Origin: Trichoplusia ni | Lineage: Eukaryota > Arthropoda > Insecta > Lepidoptera > Noctuidae | Direction of reading: 5' to 3' | DNA: 64,000 bases | Assembly: GCF_003590095.1 (NCBI RefSeq) | Contig: NC_039488.1 | Location: forward strand, 8,680,001-8,744,000 | Part shown: positions 12,419-22,540 of the stretch, piece by piece | Position numbering within the stretch: position 1 is the stretch's first letter | How the letters are laid out: each line of letters begins with the position of its first letter | Position numbers and translations under genes: made by a program | Notes under the pieces: generated by a model | Seen by the model: the letters and a program-made list of their open reading frames with translations, nothing else | Told to the model about the DNA's origin: nothing | The model's database searches: none

Positions 12419-12620
12419 ATGGGTGGACTATGTTTGTTCATCGGATTACGTTAGGGGGTGGACTATATTTGTTCATCGGATTATGTTAGGGGGTGAACTA
12501 TGTTTGTTCATCGGATTATGTTAGGGGGTGAACTATGTTTGTTCATCGGATTATGTTAAGGGGTGAACTATGTTTGTTCATCGGATTATGTTAGGGGGTG
12601 GACTATGCTTTGTTCACCGC
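12419..12620 (+). repeat. 35-bp tandem repeat array in retroelement leader
   Basis: About five and a half copies of a 35-bp unit: a G-run, TGAACTATGTTTG, TTCATCGGATTATGTTA. Copies begin near 12419, 12454, 12489, 12524, 12559 and 12594; the first and last are incomplete. Copies differ by single substitutions (GGACT/GAACT, TATATT/TATGTT). The array lies between the primer site and Gag-Pol, about 370 bp before the start codon. There are no unique spacers, so it is not CRISPR-like. Confidence 0.9.
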
Positions 12621-12991
12621 TGTATGCGTAAGATTCTACTAGCTAGTATGCTTCTCGCTGGTTATGCTATACGCTGGGTATGAGTATCATTGTCGTTTAA
12701 TACTGAGCTATGTATGCTTTTTGAATTCTTTACTTGTATTTATGCCTTTAAATGTGGAAAATTACAGTTCAGATAACTCTTAAATCCGGTAGATAATAAG
12801 TAAATATATTATCATAAAAAAAAATGTTATTTCTTTTTTTTTAAGTAGTACGAACTACAATGTTTTCCTGATTACTTATTGTTCTGTTTTAGTGTTTATA
12901 AATGTCAGCCTATTGGTATGTAAGTATGGTACATATATGATAAATTGCTTACGTCTCAGATGATGTCAAAACGTTTCAGAATTTATTGGCA

Positions 12992-15900
12992 ATGCCGTCT
13001 GATCATGAAGCGGATACGCCGCCGGATACGCCTCCAAAGCGACGGCGGTCAAAGAAGACGGAAAAACGAAGAAGGCGAAGGAGCTCGTCTTCCACGTCTT
13101 CATCTACTGATGAACCAGCGCCGCGAAAGACGCGTAAGGTTTCAAGCAGGTTATCCACCAGAGATGTGCTGAAACTTCTGTCGAAATTGAAGGGAGAGTC
13201 AAGTAAGAATTATTTTGGTGGAAACAATAATTTTAACAATGTTATTCCTGAATTCGACCCGTCTAACAGGACTCAAACTATCGATTGCTGGTTGCGAAAA
13301 GTGAACGAATGTGCCACTATATACGGTTGGGAGGATAAACAAACAATTCACTACTCTTTACAAAAATTAATTGGTCTGGCAAAGAAGTGGTTTGAGTCTT
13401 TGCAGACAGTCAAATACACTTGGGACGAGTGGCAAAGGAAATTACGTAAGGCATTTCCCAGTGAGGAAAATTACGGACGTCTTTTAGAAGAAATGTTAAC
13501 TCGCACATCACGTAACGATGAGAGCCTACGAGAATATTTCTATGACAAGTTGGGGTTGTTAAGTAGGTGTGAAATTCATGGTAAAAAGGCTGTTGATTGT
13601 ATTGTGTACGGGATTAGCGACCGATCTGTTAGGAATGGGGCACAGGCTCTCAATAGTATGGAACCAGAAGATTTGCTCAATTACCTTTCTTCTCAGAAAC
13701 CACAACCGGTTATGAGTAACAACAATAAATCACGTGAACGCACATTTCAAAAACCTAACAACTCTGGCAACCCCACCACGGGTGGCAATAATTCAAACTC
13801 AAGTTCTGTAATTTGTTACAATTGTCGCGCTAAAGGCCACCCCTATTTTAAATGCCCTAATCCGATAATAAAATGCAAACAATGTAACCGGATAGGACAT
13901 AACAGCGACCGATGCAAGTTAGACCCGTTAATATCCACAAATCTTAATTCAAACAATAACGTAGAGGGTGCCGAGAAGAAAACTCTAAAAATTGATGCGA
14001 CTAATGACACTAATAGTAAATTTTTCAAAACCGTCGCAATCAATGACCATTTTCTAGAAGCGTATATAGACTTCGGGAGTGAATGTACTCTATTACGTAA
14101 AACAGATGCAAATCTATTGAAACTCGCGCAAAACTATGACAATGTTCCAATCGTAAGAGGATTTGGTCAGTCTTCTGTAGTACCTTTGTATAAAGCATTC
14201 GCTTCTGTGAGGGTTGATGACATCGAGTCGACTGTCGAAGTATTAGTGGTTGATGACGCGCACATGCAGACGTCTATGATTATTGGACAAAACTTCACAG
14301 AGCAGTCATTCGTTTCAGTTTTAAAAGATAGTGACCGTCTGACGTTCTACCGAAGTCCTAATAAGAATCCTTTTGATAACAACGGGGGTGCACTTAAACT
14401 TTACGTTACCGAGACCACTAACATTTCGACAACCGACATTGTCCCTGTACACGTCGATCATGATTTTACCGGAGATATTTTTATTGAGGGCTATAGCGCA
14501 GTAGAACCACGGAGAGAATACCGTTTGTTTCAGGGCGCTTACCATATTTCTAGCGGCAAAGGCGAGGTCGTTATATCAAATTTGTCCGATAGCTCTATAA
14601 CCTTTGAAAAGAACGCCTTGATAGCTAGAGCGATTCCTTTTGTTGAACGAGACATTTACCGGATCAATAAGATTGCAGAGGATTCCTCTACGTTAGAACC
14701 CCTCGACAAAGCTGACATTAAGATTGGACCAGGGCTTGACAATAGTCAAGCAAATGCGCTTTATTCGTTGCTTCAGAAATACCGGGACTGTTTCGCTACC
14801 AACTTGGGTGAGATAGGTTGTGCGGTTGACGTGGAAATGAAAATTGATCTCGTGGATAACAAACCGATTTTCTACCGACCCTACCGCCTATCGCATTCCA
14901 AACGTGAAAAGGTCAGAGAAACCGTTGATGAATTATTGCAAAACAATATCATCCGAGAGTCAACATCTGATTATGCTAGTCCAATTTTAATGGTAAAAAA
15001 GAAAACCGGTGAGCAGAGATTATGTGTAGATTTTAGGGCCTTAAATAATAAAACAATCAAGGACCGGTTTCCTCTTCCCCTCATAGATGATCAATTATCT
15101 AATCTTAGCGGCAATAATTTCTTTACTACCCTTGATCTCGCATCTGGCTATTATCAGATCCCAATGGCTCCGAGTAGCCGACATCTTACCGCCTTTGTTA
15201 CGCCTGATGGGCATTATGAGTTTTTAAGAATGCCCTTCGGACTCGCTAACGCGCCAGCCGTCTTCCAGAGGATGATCAACAAAATTCTCGGAAACAGGCG
15301 ATTCGAATATGCGTTAGCTTATTTGGATGACGTGCTGATACCATCAAAGGATGTGGCAGAGATGTTTCGGCGACTAGAGGAGGTGCTTAAAATTTTTAGA
15401 GAATACGGATTAACTTTGAAGCTTTCTAAGTGCCGTTTTTTCGATGCCACAGTCAGTTACTTGGGATATGAAATTTCCTCACATGGCATGCAACCCGGCG
15501 AGGCTAAGGTAACAGCGGTCAAGGGATTTCCCACACCTCGAAATATTCACGAAGTTCGCCAATTTCTCGGCTTAACGGGTTATTTTCGAAAGTTTATAAA
15601 GAGTTATGGGGAAATCGCTCGACCGTTGACTTCTCTACTAAAGAAAGAGGCGAAATGGCAGTGGTCTGAAATCGAGAACCAGGCATTTTCCCTTTTGAAG
15701 GAAAGTCTTGTTAGCCGCCCCGTTTTGGCCCTTTACGACCCAAAATTAGAGACCGAATTGCATACCGACGCCAGTTCCTTGGGCGTGGGTGGCATATTGA
15801 TGCAATGGCAAAAAGAGTCGCGTGTTTTAAAACCAGTAGCGTATTTTAGTCGCCAAACAACACCAGAGGAGAAACATCTGCACTCTTACGAGCTAGAGAC

Positions 15901-17473
15901 ACTGGCCGTCGTATGTTCTCTAAAAAAATTCAGGGTTTACCTTTTAGGCATACCTTTTAGGATTTTTACTGATTGTGCTGCACTTAGAACAACCTTAACA
16001 AAGAGAGATTTAATTCCGCGGATAGCAAGGTGGTGGCTGCAAATAAGCGAATTTGATTTCAGTATCGAGTATCGGCCAGGGGTACAAATGAAGCATGTGG
16101 ATGCTCTCAGTCGAAATACCACTCTACCCGCGAACTCGGATGACCATTTATCCGTTAACATTTATTCTATAGAGCAGGACAATTGGCTTCTAAGTTTACA
16201 AAAAGCCGACCCCGATATCTCGCGTATTTGGCAAATTCTAAAACCAGAAGATGACCTAGAGTGCCGGGACATTCGCAAAAATTACGTTGTTAAAAACCAC
16301 GTTGTTTATAAAAAAATAGACGACCAATTACGCCTTGTTGTGCCACGTAGTGCGAGGTGGCAAGTATGTCGCGCTAATCACGATGAGATAGGGCATCACG
16401 GCTATTCTAAAACGCTAGAAAGGATACAAAGTAAATTTTGGTTCCCGAAATTGAGAAAATTTGTAAAAAAATATGTAACGGCTTGTTTAGAGTGCGCATA
16501 CAATAAAGATACTGCAGCAAAACAAAAGTCTGGACATTTGTACCCAATTGAAAAGGTAAATATACCTTTTCATACTGTCCACATGGATCATCTCGGGCCA
16601 TTTGTTCGCAGCAAAGATGGTAATACGCACATTTTGACCATAGTCGACGCTTTCACAAAATATGTGTTCGTGAGACCAGTAAAAGATCTTAAAACAAAAA
16701 CCACTACCAAAGTCCTCGAGAAAATATTTTATGATTTCGGTATTCCGGCTAGGATAATAACTGACCGCGGTACATCTTTCACGTCGACAGCCTTTAAGAC
16801 CTTTTGTGAGGGACATGGAATTAAACATGTATTGAATGCAGTCGCTTGTCCCAGAGCCAATGGTCAAGCCGAAAGATTTAACCAGACCATTCTTAATTCA
16901 TTGGCGGCACAAAATTCTTTTGGCCACGAGCGCGACTGGGACAAGTGTCTGGGGAAAATTCAATGGGGCATTAACAACACTGTAAATGCCTCAACACAAA
17001 AAACGGCAACTGAAGCTTTGTTTGGGCTGAAAATGCGGGATGATTTAGCGAATAAACTCGATATTGTAGATCAACCCTTGGCTTCTAATTTACAAGAACT
17101 TAGACAAGACATAAGCCATAACATACAGAGGGGGCAAGAAAAGATGAAACTAAGACATGATAAAAATAGAATTCCTGCTGCTAAATATGAAGTCGGTAAC
17201 CTGGTAAAGATTTCGCGAAACAATTTTGCCAATGATGGGAAGAGCACAAAGCTTTTGTCAAAATTCATAGGTCCTTATAAAATTGTGGAGGTTCTAGGGA
17301 ATGATAGGTATAGGATAGCCGATGTCCCAGGCTTCAATAGGACGGGCAAGCCCTATAAGACTGTGATAGCAGCAGACAGGATGAGACCCTGGATACATAT
17401 AAAGGCTTTAGAGGTACATAATTCAGAAAATAGCAGCTCTAGTGAGCATAGTGATGATCATAATAGCGACTGA
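12992..17473 (+). CDS. Gag-Pol polyprotein of Ty3/gypsy retrotransposon
   Basis: An uninterrupted frame of 1493 residues from the ATG at 12992. The N terminus is basic and serine-rich (RRRRRSSSSTSS), followed by a Gag core. Two CCHC knuckles (CX2CX4HX4C) start at C275. The protease active site is at D360, reading D-F-G-S rather than the usual D-T/S-G. Reverse transcriptase has YLDD at 777-780, and RNase H has HTDAS with D926. Integrase has an HHCC finger from about H1130, a catalytic triad D1199, D1258, E1294 (35 residues between the last two) and a GPY/F module near the C terminus. The C-terminal tail is Ser/Asp-rich. Gag and Pol are in one frame, so no frameshift is needed. It looks capable of autonomous mobility if the protease works. 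The frame also extends two codons upstream through a TTG, which is not a normal start here. Confidence 0.95.
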   Translation: MPSDHEADTPPDTPPKRRRSKKTEKRRRRRSSSSTSSSTDEPAPRKTRKVSSRLSTRDVLKLLSKLKGESSKNYFGGNNNFNNVIPEFDPSNRTQTIDCWLRKVNECATIYGWEDKQTIHYSLQKLIGLAKKWFESLQTVKYTWDEWQRKLRKAFPSEENYGRLLEEMLTRTSRNDESLREYFYDKLGLLSRCEIHGKKAVDCIVYGISDRSVRNGAQALNSMEPEDLLNYLSSQKPQPVMSNNNKSRERTFQKPNNSGNPTTGGNNSNSSSVICYNCRAKGHPYFKCPNPIIKCKQCNRIGHNSDRCKLDPLISTNLNSNNNVEGAEKKTLKIDATNDTNSKFFKTVAINDHFLEAYIDFGSECTLLRKTDANLLKLAQNYDNVPIVRGFGQSSVVPLYKAFASVRVDDIESTVEVLVVDDAHMQTSMIIGQNFTEQSFVSVLKDSDRLTFYRSPNKNPFDNNGGALKLYVTETTNISTTDIVPVHVDHDFTGDIFIEGYSAVEPRREYRLFQGAYHISSGKGEVVISNLSDSSITFEKNALIARAIPFVERDIYRINKIAEDSSTLEPLDKADIKIGPGLDNSQANALYSLLQKYRDCFATNLGEIGCAVDVEMKIDLVDNKPIFYRPYRLSHSKREKVRETVDELLQNNIIRESTSDYASPILMVKKKTGEQRLCVDFRALNNKTIKDRFPLPLIDDQLSNLSGNNFFTTLDLASGYYQIPMAPSSRHLTAFVTPDGHYEFLRMPFGLANAPAVFQRMINKILGNRRFEYALAYLDDVLIPSKDVAEMFRRLEEVLKIFREYGLTLKLSKCRFFDATVSYLGYEISSHGMQPGEAKVTAVKGFPTPRNIHEVRQFLGLTGYFRKFIKSYGEIARPLTSLLKKEAKWQWSEIENQAFSLLKESLVSRPVLALYDPKLETELHTDASSLGVGGILMQWQKESRVLKPVAYFSRQTTPEEKHLHSYELETLAVVCSLKKFRVYLLGIPFRIFTDCAALRTTLTKRDLIPRIARWWLQISEFDFSIEYRPGVQMKHVDALSRNTTLPANSDDHLSVNIYSIEQDNWLLSLQKADPDISRIWQILKPEDDLECRDIRKNYVVKNHVVYKKIDDQLRLVVPRSARWQVCRANHDEIGHHGYSKTLERIQSKFWFPKLRKFVKKYVTACLECAYNKDTAAKQKSGHLYPIEKVNIPFHTVHMDHLGPFVRSKDGNTHILTIVDAFTKYVFVRPVKDLKTKTTTKVLEKIFYDFGIPARIITDRGTSFTSTAFKTFCEGHGIKHVLNAVACPRANGQAERFNQTILNSLAAQNSFGHERDWDKCLGKIQWGINNTVNASTQKTATEALFGLKMRDDLANKLDIVDQPLASNLQELRQDISHNIQRGQEKMKLRHDKNRIPAAKYEVGNLVKISRNNFANDGKSTKLLSKFIGPYKIVEVLGNDRYRIADVPGFNRTGKPYKTVIAADRMRPWIHIKALEVHNSENSSSSEHSDDHNSD

Positions 17474-17902
17474 ACATGCACAGGGTCTTATAACAAATCC
17501 ATGTAATTATTAACTGTACACTTTTACTACCGTACATTGATTTATTTGGAATGTACTAACTACACTTTTATCCTATTAACTATTAATTTTCACTGTGTTT
17601 AAAAATGTTTTGTTACTGTTTATACATTTTATTTGGCGAATGTCATGATTTGTTTTAAGAAGGTAGAAGAAACAGCAGCAGTTGAGATTCAACTTGTATA
17701 AATTGTTGTTATACTTTTAAATTCCTGCGTATTATTGTATTGTGCCGCAGGAAGTTTTTGTTAGGGGAAAAACTAAGTGTGATGAAGATATATAATATAA
17801 CAAGCAATAATCCTAACATAATAGCAAATGATGCACTTGTATAAAATTTATAATCGTTAGTAAGTCGTGCGCCAGGAGTCGGCACGATGTCTGATGGCCG
17901 AA
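17474..17902 (+). other. retroelement 3' untranslated region
   Basis: There is no coding capacity. It contains a second copy of the LTR tip (CGAATGTCATGATTT) at 17637-17651, again seen at 17899-17913 across the 3' LTR start. A purine tract AGGGGAAAAA lies near 17763, but no purine tract abuts the 3' LTR, where one is expected for plus-strand priming. Confidence 0.6.
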
Positions 17903-18264
17903 TGTCATGATTTTTTAAAATATATTTCTATAATTTTATTTCAAATAATAATAGGTATTAAAACTTTGATTTTTAAATACGTTTTTTTTTTAATAAAATA
18001 ACTTTTATGTTTAATCTATTCGGTTATCGATATCCTGCTGCCGCACGCCCGCCATTTTTTTTTGGTTGGACAACACTTAGCGTGGCGGGAAGCTAGTACT
18101 TGCCGGCGCGGGAAAACTTGGTTAATTTTAAAAACGAAAAGGAGACGGATGGTTGAACTGAAGAGGAAGTAATATTTTCTGTTATGTTATAAGTAATACA
18201 TATGTATAAAAGTATGCACTAATATATGAAAAACTAAATTGAAGTGAGTTGCTGTTTTATTTCA
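17903..18264 (+). repeat. 3' LTR
   Basis: 362 bp, starting TGTCATGATT and ending TTTATTTCA, followed by the target duplication CGAA at 18265-18268. It differs from the 5' LTR by one A/T change near the start and one extra T in a T-run, as read by eye. Confidence 0.92.
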
Positions 18265-18971
18265 CGAATAAGACATTAAAATTTATCTTGTAATGTTTCA
18301 AAATAGAGTCGGCATGAAGATTGTTAACGGTGGTTTGAATTCCACGACTGGCATTTCCCCAAGCTAATGATGCCATAAACATTATGGGTATGGAAGTATT
18401 GCCAATGTTCAGTTTCCTCTAATAAACCTTACAATAGAGACGGAGGCCTGCCATTCTCGCCGTTGCAGTTAAAAAGTGAGACACCACATAACATGGCGTA
18501 AAGCGACGTCCCTCTTATACAAATACCACAATTTTACTTTGTAGTAGACACTGTTAGTTTCCAATGGCTAGATAAATTGTAATATTTCCATGTTTCTTAG
18601 ATAAAACATTATTTTGTACGTGCCATGGTATATCACTTACAATCTTACTTCTGTCTTATTACACTTTCCCGCGGTTTACCGGGATAGAAAGTCGCCTTAT
18701 ATGCATAAGAAATCAATTTATATTGTATTTTAGTCGCTAAAGCTATTATAATGCATTTCACGAGCGATAAATTATTGCTTTTAATATCCTTTTTGTTATT
18801 TTGAAATACAGCACACGGTTCACTAGGTACATACCGTCTGCAGACTAAAACAGCAATATACGTAAGCATTAACTTACATTTTTACTAACAAAGTACAACG
18901 ATATTTTTCATGTTGTGTCCACTTTGATCCAATCGCAATAACAGTGTAAAATATTTTCGAGCGTCACATAC

Positions 18972-19185
18972 CAGGGCCCCGATTCGGGTATTTACAATGG
19001 CCGATGAATGAATGAAATTGGGCCAAAATATCAATTTTCGTATTTTCTTAAGCATTTTTCTACACAATACAATGAATATCCAATTATTGTGTTAGCATAA
19101 TGCTTAACAGAATGGAAATAATTTCAAATTTAATCCAATTGCCAGGCATTCATCAGCCGTTGTAAATAGCAGAATCGGGGCCCTG
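18972..19185. mobile_element. palindromic MITE with CAGGGCCCC ends
   Basis: The left end CAGGGCCCCGATTC is matched inversely by GAATCGGGGCCCTG at the right end. Similarity between arms continues imperfectly almost to the centre (TATTTACAA-GGC-GATGAATG, TTAAGCAT, ACACAATA, GGATATTC), so the whole element can fold back on itself. 214 bp, non-coding. No clear target duplication: flanks are ...CACATAC and ATGCTAAT. Superfamily unassigned. Confidence 0.75.
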
Positions 19186-22118
19186 ATGCTAATCATTATT
19201 GACAATAAAACAATCGTAGTACACACGCCGACATATTGGTACTACATAATATATATGTATGTAGCAATAACAACCTATCATGACCGCAACCAATTTGTAA
19301 AGTGGACATCAATACTGTTTATAAGCGTAGTATTTAAATTGTTTGTTTGGTAAGCGTTGCCATGGTTACCGAGCTCACCGCCCTATCGCATCTCAGCTAG
19401 CGATATGTATGAAATGGTAATGTCGAGGTCATCTGCTATTAGTACCATTTTAACTATTAAGCGTTCTGATAATTTTCGGTAAAGTCTAGGAATGTTCGCC
19501 TCTTATTAATTTATTTTGTAAGCTAGAAAGCGCACTCGTGGCTTAGATGGGTGTCTTTTTCACAACTTCTACAATATTTCTTAGAAGTGGCCCTCAGCCC
19601 ACCTTTTATAAAGGTCGAATGGAAATAAGGAAGCGAGGGCTAAGTAGAACAGTGATTGATTAAGCACCTTAAATTATGTCCACTTTACCATCAAACATAC
19701 TTTAGGGACAAGAACTTAAGCCCTCATTAAAGATTCGGTACAGGCTTTAATGCCTTTAAAGGTCATGACAGTCTCGTACGAATTCTGGTAATTTCCTTTT
19801 TAAATAATGAGGAAAGGGGTATGAGGAAAATGTTAAAAGTTCGATTGTATATTCAACATTTTATTTACAAATTCACACATTTAAACTTAATAGTAATTAT
19901 TGTTACGTCACACCAGCTAGACCAACTTCAGCAAATAAGTAAGCATTTGATTCAATGTTGAAGTAAGCTTCAAATTCCCACGCACTCGTATATACTTCTA
20001 TCAGCTTCTCATCTCTGCTGTGTGCCACATTCTCTGTAACAATAAATACTTAGTCGTAACAGATCCGCTAACCCAGCGAACTTCATACCGCTTAACAGGT
20101 AATGAAAAAAAAACACTAAATTAAGTTTATCAAGTATCCTATCTTTGACGTTCGATCAAACTGCAGACGGTGTGAAAATTTCATTGAAAACGGTTGATTA
20201 GCATATGAGTCCATAACGAGCAAACAACGTGATGCGTAAATTATTAAGTAAGATACTAATTATTACAGGTTTTTATTTAGGTTCCCCTGTTCCTTCCCCC
20301 GTACTTTTAGCTATTTAAATTTGACCCACTTCCCCGTTTTCCAATGAGAAATTTCTATTGCACATACCTACATATTGCGCGATAGTGCAATTTTAAACAG
20401 TTTGATGGTTAGGTTGGCTGATCAGGATAATCTCAGGAACTTATAAAGCTATAGGTTATTATTATTTTACAGGTATCGTCACTATACGACTTTTAGAATC
20501 GAGAAAAATGACAGAAAATCCACGGGCTTAACTTTATTTTATTTTTTTGTGATTTTTTGTGCTCAAGACCATTTTGGTACTGGTAACTGCCGCACCCTTG
20601 CACACCTTTTCTTTTTTGTTCTGTTTTTTACTGCTTAGTGCTTGCATAAATTAATAATAATAAAGGGTTCGTAAATTAATATAAACATTACATGCCTTAT
20701 AAAGGTCACACAAATAAAGTAAAAAAAAAATGATATTTACACGCGAGATGTTTGTATCAAGAAGAGGCCGATTTGTAACTACGTATTATTTTAAGTACAG
20801 CTGAACGGAGTGCTACGCGTCAAATTTAAATGTCAAGGCTACTTGAGTCAATTATACAATATAAACAGTTTAGGACATTTATTTAAATCATGATCATATC
20901 ACCAGGGACTTTTATAGACTTGAAAATCAGAAAAGAGCAATTTCAAAAACGGTTAGGGTATTACGTATGCCTACCTAGTGAGCTCCTTCTTTTTTCTCTT
21001 CTTCTTCGAACGTAATTATATAAGATTCAAAACCAAAAGTTAGCCAGATCAATTTCTATTTAATGACTTCTATTAGCTTATTTAAGTTAAGATTCTCCAG
21101 GTAAAGTGTTGGTGATAGCAAAAGTTCCGCAAGGGTTGGAAATTGGGGCAAATAGAAGGAAGGAATCTTTTAGCCGACAACGTTGGGCTACCCTCAGGCG
21201 GGATAACGACTACCTATTCAGTGCGGCGTTAGGCGAGCAGAGAGAGAATTACGTATATAATAGTGGTTCTCAGCTACAGCAATAACTGCTAAATATAAAT
21301 AAAACGAATATTTTCTAGAAAAGCGCCTATTTTAACTTATACTTAAAATAACACCGACGCGACATCTAGGAGTGGTGATCGGGGCCAACGTTCATCATTA
21401 TGCGACACAATCTGTTCGCCTAGCATCGTTAATCAAAACTTTTGACGTAGTTAAGTAGGCGTGTATAACTTCCTTGTGCTACGCCAACCGAAATGAGGTG
21501 AGTTAAAATGGATTTCCATAATGATCATAAAAAAAAACACCTTATGAAAGCTTAAGTAGGGTGATCTATGAGTGTTTTACGTAACGGGTCAAGCAATGAC
21601 TTAAGAATTATTAAATTATAGTGGTGAGTAATTTCAAATATTAATAAAAAACAGAACCGAACCAGCTTTGGGGACTATACTTTTTGGATGACTGGGGTAG
21701 ACCTCATCATTGACACCTGTCCCCTCAGGGAAGGGAGCATCCAACTGTTTTTGGCTAAACCTGAATCCGTGCTACATTACCGCGTTTTGGAGCTGATGCA
21801 TAACAATTCTTCAGCAGCTCATCAGGTTCGTTTCGGTTTTCCGATTGCTTATGTTTAGCGAATGAGTGAACACGTAAAATGGTACATCAAACTGTTTTGC
21901 GACTCAGATCATGCTGATAGCCGCCCTGCTCCGCAAGTCAGATTACTATTCAAACAAATTCGTATAGAATGTTAGTGGAATTTTGATCAGTGTAACAATG
22001 TAATTATAATTTAATTGGACCATCTTAATTTTGCCTATGACACCTAGTATATAAAAGGAAGAAACATCCATAAGGGTAATGGTCAATGAAATAATTTTTC
22101 TATAATTATATAGAAAAA

Positions 22119-22395
22119 CTAGCTGACCCAGCAAATGTTGTTTTGCCGATTTTTTTTTCTAGTTATATGTATTTTTAATGCCACATTATAAAAAAAAGGA
22201 CAACAAAAAATTTCGTCCAAAAAATAAAATATTTTTTTTTTGTGTGAGCAATCCTTCACACTTAGGGGTATGAAAAATAGATGTTGTTTTATTCTCAGAC
22301 ATACCCAATATGTATACAAAATTTCATAAAAATCAGTCGAACCGTTTCGGAGGAGTACGGTAACTAACATTGTGACACGGGAATTTTATATATTA
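22119..22395 (-). mobile_element. Helitron-like non-autonomous element, third family
   Basis: On the minus strand it begins TCTAATATATAAAATTCCCG and ends GCTGGGTCAGCTAG. It includes CCGAAACGGTTCGACTGATT and TATGAAATTTTGTATACATA. This pattern is frequent in lepidopteran genomes. It lies about 145 bp beyond the stop codon of the CINP-like gene. Confidence 0.5.
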
Positions 22396-22540
22396 GATAA
22401 TGACTAGGATAAGAATAAGATAGGCAAGAGCTAAACAAGGTTTAACCCGATAGACAGAAAGTAATTAATAATTTGCAGGGGTATTATTGTGTTGGACATA
22501 CATGAAACAGACATGTCCATTGTCCATGTGAATGTCAGAC

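Larger units (their letters stand above)
11365..18264 (+). mobile_element. Ty3/gypsy LTR retrotransposon, near-complete
   Basis: A 6.9-kb element bounded by direct LTRs of 361 and 362 bp, flanked by CGAA on both sides. Inside are a leader of about 1.27 kb, one Gag-Pol frame (12992-17473) and a 3' untranslated part of about 430 bp. The order protease, RT, RNase H, integrase is Ty3/gypsy, not Copia or BEL. There is no envelope frame. The single fused frame, the 4-bp duplication and a possible tRNA-Leu primer site suggest the mdg3/micropia group; that placement is inference. The two LTRs differ by about one substitution and one T-run length change, and the frame is unbroken, so insertion was recent. 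Confidence 0.93.
18269..22540. other. non-coding stretch with repeats
   Basis: No gene is seen. It holds a palindromic MITE (18972-19185) and a Helitron-like element (22119-22395). The segment 20480-20680 has an AT-rich tail with AATAATAATAAAG and could be a degraded retroposon end, but I cannot name it. Confidence 0.55.

Noticed and set aside
12419..12620. CRISPR-like array
   Set aside because: The repeats are directly contiguous with no spacers, and the setting is a eukaryotic retrotransposon leader.
12945..13172. Overlapping open frame at the start of the Gag-Pol gene
   Set aside because: It is an out-of-frame shadow of the basic Gag N terminus with no domain and no continuation.
16487..16867. 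126-codon minus-strand frame
   Set aside because: Antisense to the integrase coding region; no recognisable domain.
19356..19369. X-box-like GTTGCCATGGTTAC
   Set aside because: The second half-site departs from RGYAAC at a core A, and no gene start is nearby.
19297..19688. Element with 13-bp inverted ends GTAAAGTGGACAT
   Set aside because: Similarity stops after 13 bp, there is no target duplication, and such a pair at this distance is not very unlikely by chance.
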